Assembly: GCF_003576375.1 (NCBI RefSeq) | Contig: NZ_QWGE01000003.1 | Span: forward strand, 124,001-188,000 | Length of the DNA stretch: 64,000 bases | Source of the DNA: Pontibacter oryzae | GTDB taxonomy: Bacteria > Bacteroidota > Bacteroidia > Cytophagales > Hymenobacteraceae | Reading direction: 5' to 3' | Shown: in pieces, positions 52,893 to 60,531 of the stretch | How the letters are laid out: every line of letters begins with the position of its first letter | Position numbering within the stretch: the first letter of the stretch is position 1 | Made by a program: the position numbers and the translations under genes | Notes under the pieces: generated by a model | Seen by the model: only the letters and a program-made list of their open reading frames with translations | Told to the model about the DNA's origin: nothing | Databases searched by the model: none

Positions 52893-53466
52893 AAGGTCAT
52901 AAAACGTATGCTGCTCTATGACAACAAGGCCAACACGCAAGCAAAACAGACTGGCGGGATATGCCTACAGCTTGGATGCGCTATATTTTGTGACCTGCTG
53001 CGTGCAGGAGAAGCAGTGTGTTTTCGGGAAAATTGCCAACCATACCATGCAGCTAAATAGCTATGGCAGTATAGCACAACAGCAATGGGAGTGGCTAGCC
53101 CATCAATATCCATACATTGTTTTACATGCCTTTGTGGTGATGCCCAACCACATACACGGCATCCTTGAAATAAACCAGGAAAGTATAGCAGAAGGCGTGA
53201 AGATTAAACCTTTATCTGAGTTGATGGGCGCTTACAAAACCACATCTTCCAAACTTATAAGAGCGGCAGGTTTAACTGATTTTGCCTGGCAGCGCTCATT
53301 TTATGACCACATTATCCGTCACGAGAAATCATACTTGCACATTAAGGCATACATAGAAGATAACCCATCCAAATGGAGCGAGGATATGTTTTACCAGCAG
53401 GTTTAAAACCGCACCACCCTCGTAGGGACAGGTCGCGACCTGTCCAATCGTGCAGAGGTAATCGTT
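52848..53466 (+). mobile_element. RAYT/REP unit: transposase gene between 45-bp inverted repeats
   Basis: Left repeat 52848-52892 and right repeat 53422-53466 are inverted copies matching at 43 of 45 positions (33 in a row are perfect). Each contains the palindrome GGACAGGTCGCGACCTGTCC. They enclose exactly one gene, a REP-associated tyrosine transposase. The structure is that of a domesticated or mobile REPtron, rather than a classical IS with terminal direct repeats. Confidence 0.8.
52918..53406 (+). CDS. REP-associated tyrosine transposase (RAYT, IS200/IS605-like)
   Basis: A 162-residue HUH-type single-strand DNA nuclease of the Transposase_17 (Y1_Tnp) group. It has the metal-binding HUH pair (His78-Ile-His80-Gly in VVMPNHIHGI), a probable catalytic Tyr129 in WQRSFYDHIIR, and YIEDNPSKW at the end, which marks the RAYT branch. 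RAYTs bind, cleave and rejoin REP palindromes, and are linked to REP spread. Here it is flanked by inverted 45-bp repeats, each with a 20-bp palindrome, so these are its likely DNA targets. ORF is intact. Spacing from the left repeat is 25 bases, and the right repeat begins 15 bases after the stop. Confidence 0.88.
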   Translation: MTTRPTRKQNRLAGYAYSLDALYFVTCCVQEKQCVFGKIANHTMQLNSYGSIAQQQWEWLAHQYPYIVLHAFVVMPNHIHGILEINQESIAEGVKIKPLSELMGAYKTTSSKLIRAAGLTDFAWQRSFYDHIIRHEKSYLHIKAYIEDNPSKWSEDMFYQQV

Positions 53467-53633
53467 ACTGAACAATTTATGGGGTATCTGCAGAAGCCGG
53501 GTTTATAGTTTCATAGTATGGGCTGATGCGCGGACAGGTCGAAACCTGTCCCTCCGAAGACGATGACAAATGCAGCGGCACAAAAGCCTGAATCCTACAA
53601 AATCCGCCGCTAGCGCGAGCTTGTAGCTCGTGC
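53422..53633. repeat. REP-like palindromic elements, right cluster
   Basis: The 20-bp palindrome of the right inverted repeat (53426-53445), a related imperfect one GGACAGGTCGAAACCTGTCC (53532-53551), and GCGCGAGCTTGTAGCTCGTGC (53613-53633), which is a different short dyad. Together with the left cluster there are at least four dyad families around the RAYT gene. Confidence 0.75.
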
Positions 53634-53676
53634 TTCCAAAGCCTGCAGATGAAAATCCCGCAACCTTCTGCCCCTC

Positions 53677-53705
53677 CTTGTAGTTCTTTTAAAACATTAT
53701 CTTTG
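53677..53705 (+). promoter_or_regulatory. Predicted mfd promoter
   Basis: CTTG (-33 like) at 53677-53680, 17-base spacer, TATCTTTG (-7, exact TAnnTTTG) at 53698-53705, about 100 bases before the TTG start. The -33 box is one base off consensus. Confidence 0.5.
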
Positions 53706-53805
53706 TGTAGATAGAAAGCAGGTATAAGCCCGGGCTCTTGCAGCGCGTGGCCTTATTTCCTGCTATTGGTGTTTACACGATCTTGCGTTTTAAACCAATT
53801 TACCT

Positions 53806-56800
53806 TTGAAAGTAAAAGACTTCTTAGAGCTATACCGCCTCGACAGCGTGGTGCAGACCATTGCCGAGCGCCTGAAAGCAGATGAACCCTATCGCCTTCA
53901 GATTAAAGGCCTGGCAGGCAGCCTCGACGCGGTGCTGGCCTCGGCGGTGTATACCTTAAACTATGGGCACCAGCTCTTCGTGATGCACGACAAAGAGGAG
54001 GCCGCCTATTTCTATACCGATCTCAAAAACCTGCTTGGCGAGGAAAAGGAGATATTGCTTTTCCCGACCTCCTACAAGCGCCCCTACAGCTTCGACGATA
54101 CCGAGAACGCAAACATACTCATGCGGGCCGAGGTGCTTAACCGCCTCAACCAGAAAACAGGCAAAGGCGAGCTGATCGTGACCTACCCGGAGGCGCTGAC
54201 CGAAAAGGTGATCAACAAGAAATCCCTGGTAGAGAATACGCTGGGCGCCAAAATAGGCGAAAAACTGGACACGGCTTTCCTGAGCGAGATGCTGGCGGAG
54301 TATGGTTTTGAGCGCACCGAGTTTGTGTACGAGGCCGGCCAGTATGCCGTGCGCGGTGGCATTGTGGATGTATACTCGTACGCCAACGACCTGCCCTACC
54401 GCATCGAGCTCTTCGGGGATGAGATAGAAAGTATACGCACCTTCGACCCCGACACGCAACTGTCGGTAGAAACCAAGAAGGCGATCTCGATTATCCCGAA
54501 CGTGCAAACAAAGCTGCTCCAGGAAACACGCGAGGCCTTCCTCGACTTTCTGCCTAAAAACACCACGCTTTGGTTTAAGGATGTGCGCCTTACTTTGGAT
54601 GTGATTGATGAGTACTTCGACAAGGCATCGCACAACTTCGAGAAGCTGATGGAAACCAGCGGCGGCACCCAGATCGTGTCGGACCCCGAACAGCTGTTCC
54701 AGACGCAGAAACAGTTTAAGAAGCTACTGGAAAACTACACGGTGGTGGAGATCGGCAAGCGTTTCCATTTCAAAAACACCGAGGTATTGCCGCTGCAGGC
54801 CAAGCCGCAGCCATCGTTCAACAAAGACTTTAAGCGCCTGGTAAAAGACCTGCACGAGCAGCAGGGCGCCGGTTTCGTGAACGTGATCGCCACCGACTCG
54901 CCGCGCCAGATCAACCGCCTCACCATGATCTTTGATGAGCTGGACCACGACGTGCGCTTCCAGCATTTGCCGGTTTCGCTGCGCGAGGGCTTCATCGACC
55001 AGACACTAAAAATAACCTGCTACACCGACCACCAGCTGTTCGACCGTTTTTATCAGCACAAAGCCAAAGAGGGCCACTCCAAGTCCAAGGCCATGACGCT
55101 GAAAGAGCTACGCTCGCTGCAACCCGGCGATTACGTAACGCACGTGGATTATGGCATCGGGCGTTTTGCCGGCCTGGAAAAGGTAGAAGTGGGTGGCCGA
55201 TTGCAGGAGGCCATACGCCTGGTGTACCGCGACGACGACCTGCTGTATGTAAGTATACATGCGCTGCACAAAATATCGAAGTATAGCGGCAAAGAGGGCG
55301 GCCCACCAAGTATGAGCAAACTGGGCTCGCCGGAGTGGGAGAACAAGAAGAAGAAAGTAAAGAGCAAGGTAAAGGACATTGCCCATGAACTGATCAGTCT
55401 ATACGCCAAACGCAAGGCCGCGCCCGGGTATGCTTACACCAAAGATGGCTTTCTGCAGGCTGAGCTGGAGTCGTCGTTTATCTATGAAGACACTCCAGAC
55501 CAGGGCAAGGCCACCGAGGACGTGAAAGCCGACATGGAGCAGCCCCACCCGATGGACAGGCTGGTATGCGGCGACGTGGGCTTCGGCAAAACCGAGATTG
55601 CTATACGTGCTGCCTTTAAAGCCGCCTGCGACGGAAAACAGGTTGCCATACTTGTGCCCACCACCATACTTGCCATGCAGCATTTCCGTACCTTCCGCGA
55701 TAGGCTGGAGCAGTTTCCGGTAACCGTTGATTACGTGAACCGCTTTAAAACCACTAAGGACACCAAGGACACGCTAAAACGTGTGGCCGAGGGGAAAGTG
55801 GATATCCTGATAGGCACGCACCGCATCGTGAGCAAGGATGTGAAGTTTAAGGACCTGGGCCTGATGATTATAGACGAGGAGCAGAAATTTGGCGTGAAAA
55901 CCAAGGACAAGCTCAAGGAGATGAAAGTAAACGTGGATACGCTCACGCTTACGGCCACGCCAATTCCGCGCACGCTGCACTTCTCGCTGATGGGTGCCCG
56001 CGACCTGAGCGTAATTGCCACACCGCCCCCAAACCGCCAGCCCGTGAAAACAGAGCTGCATGTGTTCGACGAGACGCTGATCCGGGATGCGATTGTGCAT
56101 GAGATGAAGCGCGGCGGTCAGGTTTTCTTTGTGCACAACCGCATAAAAGACATCGAGGAAATCGCCGCCATGATCCTGCGCCACGTGCCTGACTGTAAAG
56201 TTGCCTATGCTCATGGCCAGATGGATGCCGAGAAATTGGAGAAGCGCATGATGAAATTTGTGAACGGCGAATATGACGTACTGGTGAGTACCAACATCAT
56301 TGAGTCGGGTTTGGATATTGAGAACGCCAACACCATCATCATCAACAGGGCGCACATGTTTGGCCTCTCGGACCTGCACCAGATGCGTGGCCGCGTGGGC
56401 CGATCCAACAAGAAAGCCTATTGCTACCTGCTCACGCCACCTGTATCGGGCCTACCATCGGATGCCCGCAAGCGCCTGAGCACCCTGGAGGAGTTCTCTG
56501 ACCTGGGCGAGGGCTTTAAGATTGCCATGCGCGACCTGGATATACGCGGCGCCGGCAACCTGCTGGGCGGCGAGCAAAGCGGCTTCATCACCGACCTGGG
56601 CTTCGAGATGTACCATCAGGTGCTGGACGATGCCATAAAAGAGCTGAAAGAGACCGAGTTCCGCGAGCTGTTTATGGCTGATAACCTGGAGCAGTTTATT
56701 GAACCGGTCCGCGAGTGCTCTATCGAAACTGACATGGAAGTACTGATTCCGGATAGCTACGTTGGCAACATTTCGGAGCGCCTGAACCTGTACAGCAAAC

Positions 56801-57177
56801 TCGACAGCACTAAAGACATGCAGGAGTTAGAGAAGCTGCGCGCAAGTATAGTAGACCGCTTCGGTCCGTTGCCCGAGCAGGTGCAGCAGTTGGTCGAGAT
56901 CGTGAAGCTGCGCTGGCAGGCCCAGCAACTCGGCTTCGAGAAGCTCACCATCAAAAAAGAGGTGATGAAAGGCTACCTGCCAAGCGAGGACAACGACAAG
57001 TATTTCCAGTCCGATACGTTTGGCAATATACTTAAGTACGTGCAGCAGCACCCACGCCGCTCGCGCCTAAAGGAGGCTAAGAAGAAACTGATCGTGATTG
57101 TGGAGGACATCCGAAACCTGGCCGATGCGAAAGAGGTTTTCGAGGACTTTGGTTTGAAAGAAGCTGCATCGGTATAG
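53806..57177 (+). CDS. mfd: Transcription-repair coupling factor
   Basis: Mfd removes RNA polymerase stalled at DNA lesions and recruits UvrA. The 1123-residue protein has the normal order: UvrB-like N-terminal domains (QIKGLAGSLDAVLASAVY; FLFPTSYKRPYSFDDTENANI), the RNA-polymerase-interacting CarD-like domain (LQPGDYVTHVDYGIGRFAGLEKVE), and the SF2 helicase with Walker A GFGKTE (Lys595), DEEQ (Asp690), TATPIPRTL and the TRG motif region QMRGRVGRS. The C-terminal autoinhibitory domain is present. The start is TTG 53806 (MKVKDF); no ATG near it. A terminator follows. Confidence 0.95.
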   Translation: MKVKDFLELYRLDSVVQTIAERLKADEPYRLQIKGLAGSLDAVLASAVYTLNYGHQLFVMHDKEEAAYFYTDLKNLLGEEKEILLFPTSYKRPYSFDDTENANILMRAEVLNRLNQKTGKGELIVTYPEALTEKVINKKSLVENTLGAKIGEKLDTAFLSEMLAEYGFERTEFVYEAGQYAVRGGIVDVYSYANDLPYRIELFGDEIESIRTFDPDTQLSVETKKAISIIPNVQTKLLQETREAFLDFLPKNTTLWFKDVRLTLDVIDEYFDKASHNFEKLMETSGGTQIVSDPEQLFQTQKQFKKLLENYTVVEIGKRFHFKNTEVLPLQAKPQPSFNKDFKRLVKDLHEQQGAGFVNVIATDSPRQINRLTMIFDELDHDVRFQHLPVSLREGFIDQTLKITCYTDHQLFDRFYQHKAKEGHSKSKAMTLKELRSLQPGDYVTHVDYGIGRFAGLEKVEVGGRLQEAIRLVYRDDDLLYVSIHALHKISKYSGKEGGPPSMSKLGSPEWENKKKKVKSKVKDIAHELISLYAKRKAAPGYAYTKDGFLQAELESSFIYEDTPDQGKATEDVKADMEQPHPMDRLVCGDVGFGKTEIAIRAAFKAACDGKQVAILVPTTILAMQHFRTFRDRLEQFPVTVDYVNRFKTTKDTKDTLKRVAEGKVDILIGTHRIVSKDVKFKDLGLMIIDEEQKFGVKTKDKLKEMKVNVDTLTLTATPIPRTLHFSLMGARDLSVIATPPPNRQPVKTELHVFDETLIRDAIVHEMKRGGQVFFVHNRIKDIEEIAAMILRHVPDCKVAYAHGQMDAEKLEKRMMKFVNGEYDVLVSTNIIESGLDIENANTIIINRAHMFGLSDLHQMRGRVGRSNKKAYCYLLTPPVSGLPSDARKRLSTLEEFSDLGEGFKIAMRDLDIRGAGNLLGGEQSGFITDLGFEMYHQVLDDAIKELKETEFRELFMADNLEQFIEPVRECSIETDMEVLIPDSYVGNISERLNLYSKLDSTKDMQELEKLRASIVDRFGPLPEQVQQLVEIVKLRWQAQQLGFEKLTIKKEVMKGYLPSEDNDKYFQSDTFGNILKYVQQHPRRSRLKEAKKKLIVIVEDIRNLADAKEVFEDFGLKEAASV

Positions 57178-57225
57178 ACTTAGTGCAATTTAGTTATACT
57201 TGCCGCCTACCTGGCAAGCCAGGCA

Positions 57226-57265
57226 AAAGTGCCGGATATACAGTTAGTTGTGTATCCGGCACTTT
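57226..57265 (+). terminator. Rho-independent terminator of mfd
   Basis: AAAGTGCCGGATA/TATCCGGCACTTT arms (57226-57238, 57253-57265) with a 14-base loop, followed by ATTCTT. Confidence 0.8.
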
Positions 57266-57315
57266 ATTCTTATAAATATACTTATAAAGACCTGGAAAAT
57301 ACTCTTCTTTATTCG

Positions 57316-57323
57316 TACCTTAT
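57316..57323 (+). promoter_or_regulatory. Candidate -7 element of PAS gene 1
   Basis: TACCTTAT, 51 bases before the ATG at 57374. Similar TACCTTA/T-words occur in front of the next two PAS genes (58701-58708 TACCTTAC; 60466-60473 TACCTTTA). Confidence 0.35.
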
Positions 57324-57373
57324 ACTATCATTGCCATCATAGCCATACCAAATCCAGTTACATTCTTCTTAAA

Positions 57374-58573
57374 ATGAATAAGTCTAACCAAATAGCGCCA
57401 CCTGCATTTGACGTTCTTTTTCATGCACTACCAGGTTTATACTTACTCATGACTCCGGATTTTTACGTGGTAGATACGACAGACGCGTATTTGCGGGCCG
57501 CTCTTCTGACCCGTAACCAGATCATTGGCCAGTATATCTTTGATGTTTTCCCAAACAATCCAGAGAACCCCGGTGTAGATTCAGAAAGTGAGCTGAAACG
57601 CTCTCTAGAACTTGTTCTGGAAAGCAAGCAAGTGCAAACCATGTCTGTCATCCAATATGATATTGTAGACCACATATCACATAAGAACCGGTTTCTGCAA
57701 CGTTACTGGCGCTCTTCCAACACCCCGATTCTTGATGACAAAAACGATATTTGCTACATTCTGCACGAAACCAGTGACATTACTGAGCTAATGCAGCTCC
57801 AGCAGCGGGAACAACACATTACAGAGCACCTAACTGCGCTAGCACAGGCTGTAAACGCTGTAAACCGTGAGTATAACCTAGAAACCAAGACCATCAGATG
57901 GGGCAAAGGCCTCAGAAACATTCTTGGCTATACTCCTGAGGAAATTGGCACGCAGTTGGAATCCTGGACGGCGCGCATCCACCCTGGTGATTTGCCACGC
58001 GTTGTAACCGGCCTAACAGAAGCCATGAAAGGCAAGGTATGGACCGCGCAATATCGCTTTAAGAAGGCATCCGGCCACTATGCGCATTTCCTAGACCAAG
58101 GGTACATTATGCATGACAGGCATGGCAACGGAAGCAAGATGTTGAGTTCCATGATTGATATTTCGGCAAGCAAGAAAGCCGAACAAGCCCTTAGCGACAG
58201 TAACGACCGTTTCCTGAAGCTGATAGAGGCTTTGCCACAGATGGCTTGGACCGCAGATCCCAAAGGCAAAATCCTACATTTCAATAAGAACTGGTATACA
58301 TACACTGGCATGCTCCATGGCCAAACCGAGGGGTGGCTAAATATGGTACACCCCGATGATTGCCCGTTGGTGATAACAGCCTGGAAAGAGGCCCAGCACT
58401 CAGGGTTTTACCAGATAGAGTGCCGTGTTAAGTGCCAGCTAGACGGTTCTTACCAGTGGTTCTTTGCCCAAACTGTACCAATCCGCAATAATGCCGGAGA
58501 GGTTATTTACTGGCTCGGCACCATGACGGACATGCACCACCGAAGCGTCTTTAATGGCAGAAGCAACAACTAA
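57374..58573 (+). CDS. PAS-only sensory protein 1 (no kinase domain)
   Basis: A 399-residue soluble protein of three PAS domains. The first (residues about 10-130) reads FDVLFHALPGLYLLMTPDFYVVDTTDAYL and FDVFPNNPENPG, a PAS type common in Cytophagales kinases. The second (about 160-280) has RWGKGLRNILGYTPEEI and IHPGDL; the third (about 285-395) has FLKLIEALPQMAWTADPKG and MVHPDD. No HisKA, HATPase, GGDEF or output domain follows. It is paralogous to the two genes downstream. Perhaps a decoy or heteromeric partner of the kinase at 60532. The ATG at 57374 is preferred; the frame opens from a TTG at 57248, but the first 42 residues are not PAS-like. Confidence 0.85.
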   Translation: MNKSNQIAPPAFDVLFHALPGLYLLMTPDFYVVDTTDAYLRAALLTRNQIIGQYIFDVFPNNPENPGVDSESELKRSLELVLESKQVQTMSVIQYDIVDHISHKNRFLQRYWRSSNTPILDDKNDICYILHETSDITELMQLQQREQHITEHLTALAQAVNAVNREYNLETKTIRWGKGLRNILGYTPEEIGTQLESWTARIHPGDLPRVVTGLTEAMKGKVWTAQYRFKKASGHYAHFLDQGYIMHDRHGNGSKMLSSMIDISASKKAEQALSDSNDRFLKLIEALPQMAWTADPKGKILHFNKNWYTYTGMLHGQTEGWLNMVHPDDCPLVITAWKEAQHSGFYQIECRVKCQLDGSYQWFFAQTVPIRNNAGEVIYWLGTMTDMHHRSVFNGRSNN

Positions 58574-58746
58574 TATCCCAGGCATGAAATTGCCACGTAT
58601 TCTCGCATCCTTCATTCGTTAGCTAGACATTATGCTTGCACCTCTTACAAAGTATAGGTATACTTCTGGAGGCACCCTTGCAGAGCCACGTAGTTTTCCC
58701 TACCTTACTACGTATAAACCCATAGGCTACTCCACAACAGATTAGC

Positions 58747-60336
58747 ATGCTAGAAACAAACGACAATTTTACAGGCTCCATCTTTCATGCGCTGCCCGGC
58801 TTATACCTTGTCATGGCACCAGACCTGGTTATACTAGACGCAACGGATACTTACCTGCATACCACGCTTGCCACCCGCGAGGATATTATTGGGCGCTACT
58901 TTTTCGAGGTTTTCCCAAATAATCCTGCCACCCCTGACCTGGACTCCGCCCAAAACTTTGAATACTCTTTGCGCTATGTACTGGAACATAAGCAGGAGCA
59001 TATAATGGACGTGCTGCGGTATGATATCCCGAGCCCAACCCAACAAGGTGGTTTTGAGGAGCGCTACTGGAGCCCGCGCAACAAGCCTATTCTAGATAGG
59101 GCAGGCAACTTGCTCTATATCCTTCACGAAGCCCGTGATATCACCGCGCAAATCCTGTCGCAGCGTGAAAAGGCCCATAACCAAGAACGCCTGCAAATGC
59201 TTACCGGTGCTCTAAGTGCCGTTTCGTGGGAGTATGACATTCTGAATGACCACATGAGCTGGGGCAAAAACCTGCAGCAGATACTAGGCTACACCCCTGA
59301 AGAGATTGGAAACAAAGGCGAAGGCTGGGATAAACGCGTACACCCCAAGGATTTTAACGCCGTCCAGCAAAGCATTACTATGGCAACCTCTTCCGGCAGT
59401 AAAATATGGACGGGCGAGTACCGGTTCAGAAAGGCCGATGGCACATATATTCCTGTGCTGGACCAGGGCTACATTGTTTATGATGCCAAAGGTACCCCAA
59501 TCCGCACGATTGGCTCCATCATAGACCTTACTCATAGCAAGCAGTCCGAAGAAAGCCTGCGGGAAAGCGACGAGCGCTTCTGGCATCTACTGGAGGTGCT
59601 GCCCCAAATGGCCTGGTTAGCGGATGCCCAGGGACGCATTGTTTATTTCAACGAGAACTGGTTTAATTTTACGGGCATGCCTAGAGGGCAGCTTAATGGC
59701 TGGGTCAACGTGATCCACCCCGAAGATTCTGCCAGCGTTCTCACCGCATGGCATGACTGCGTCCGAACCGGCGACCTGTACGAGATGGAGTACCGCATTA
59801 AAAACTACCTAACCGGGGAGTACCGCTGGTTTATGGAACGGGGCGTACCAATGCTTGATGATCAGGGAAAAGTAAAGTCCTGGATTGGAGCTTTCACAGA
59901 CATTGAGGATCAAAAAAACGCGCTGGTGCAAGTGCAGGTGAAAGACCGTCAACTGGAAAGTATACTTAACCTGTCACCGGCCCACCTTTGCCTGCTTACC
60001 GGCCCCGAGCATATCTGCCGCTACATTACGCCTGGCGTGTACCGCATGTATGGTAACCGCCATTATGTTGGCCGGCCCGCCCGCGAGATATGGCCAGAAC
60101 TGCATGAGCATAGCTTTCTGGAGATCCTGGAGCAAGTATACCATCAACAAGACTCGGTTACTATAGAGCAGCTTAAGATACCGTTCGATAGGCATCACAC
60201 CGGCAAACCAGAAGAGGCATACTTTAACCTGCAGTACCAGCCTATACTTGACCAGAACCAGGAAACTGAAGGCATCCTTATCTCAGCCATCGAGATAACA
60301 GAATTGGTAGTATGCCGAAAGGACAAGAGTAACTAA
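58747..60336 (+). CDS. PAS-only sensory protein 2 (no kinase domain)
   Basis: A 529-residue soluble protein of four PAS domains, paralogous to its neighbours: first PAS FHALPGLYLVMAPDLVILDATDTYL with FFEVFPNNPATPD, second with SWGKNLQQILGYTPEEIG and VHPKDF, third FWHLLEVLPQMAWLADAQG with VIHPEDS, and a fourth, less similar one at the C-terminus (LTGPEHICRYITPGVYRMYGNRHYVGR). It ends after the PAS domain (LVVCRKDKSN), without any recognised output domain. Residues 5-130 match the same region of gene 1 and gene 3. Gap to the next gene is 195 bases, so separate promoters are likely. Confidence 0.85.
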   Translation: MLETNDNFTGSIFHALPGLYLVMAPDLVILDATDTYLHTTLATREDIIGRYFFEVFPNNPATPDLDSAQNFEYSLRYVLEHKQEHIMDVLRYDIPSPTQQGGFEERYWSPRNKPILDRAGNLLYILHEARDITAQILSQREKAHNQERLQMLTGALSAVSWEYDILNDHMSWGKNLQQILGYTPEEIGNKGEGWDKRVHPKDFNAVQQSITMATSSGSKIWTGEYRFRKADGTYIPVLDQGYIVYDAKGTPIRTIGSIIDLTHSKQSEESLRESDERFWHLLEVLPQMAWLADAQGRIVYFNENWFNFTGMPRGQLNGWVNVIHPEDSASVLTAWHDCVRTGDLYEMEYRIKNYLTGEYRWFMERGVPMLDDQGKVKSWIGAFTDIEDQKNALVQVQVKDRQLESILNLSPAHLCLLTGPEHICRYITPGVYRMYGNRHYVGRPAREIWPELHEHSFLEILEQVYHQQDSVTIEQLKIPFDRHHTGKPEEAYFNLQYQPILDQNQETEGILISAIEITELVVCRKDKSN

Positions 60337-60465
60337 CACGCTCTAAGCTCTACCGGATAAATCTGCACTTATAAGTAAACAATTTTATCGCACTTAGGTA
60401 TTGTAGTATCACGCATATTTTACTGAGTGAGTTAATAAACAGGTCTATTTTTAAGCCTGATATAC

Positions 60466-60481
60466 TACCTTTACGTAAAGG
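60466..60481 (+). promoter_or_regulatory. Candidate promoter/operator of the PAS kinase gene
   Basis: TACCTTTA (60466-60473, near TAnnTTTG) overlaps the perfect 14-bp palindrome CCTTTACGTAAAGG (60468-60481), 51 bases upstream of the ATG. The half-site CTTTAC/GTAAAG is shared with the inverted repeat at 39272-39287. Confidence 0.4.
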
Positions 60482-60531
60482 CAAGCTTCTGGCGAAAAAA
60501 GCAAGCCACTAGGCATATCCGTATTTTTATC

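Larger units (their letters stand above)
53407..53805. other. Intergenic region before mfd, 399 bp
   Basis: Holds the right RAYT repeat cluster (53422-53633) and the mfd promoter (53677-53705); no gene. Confidence 0.7.
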
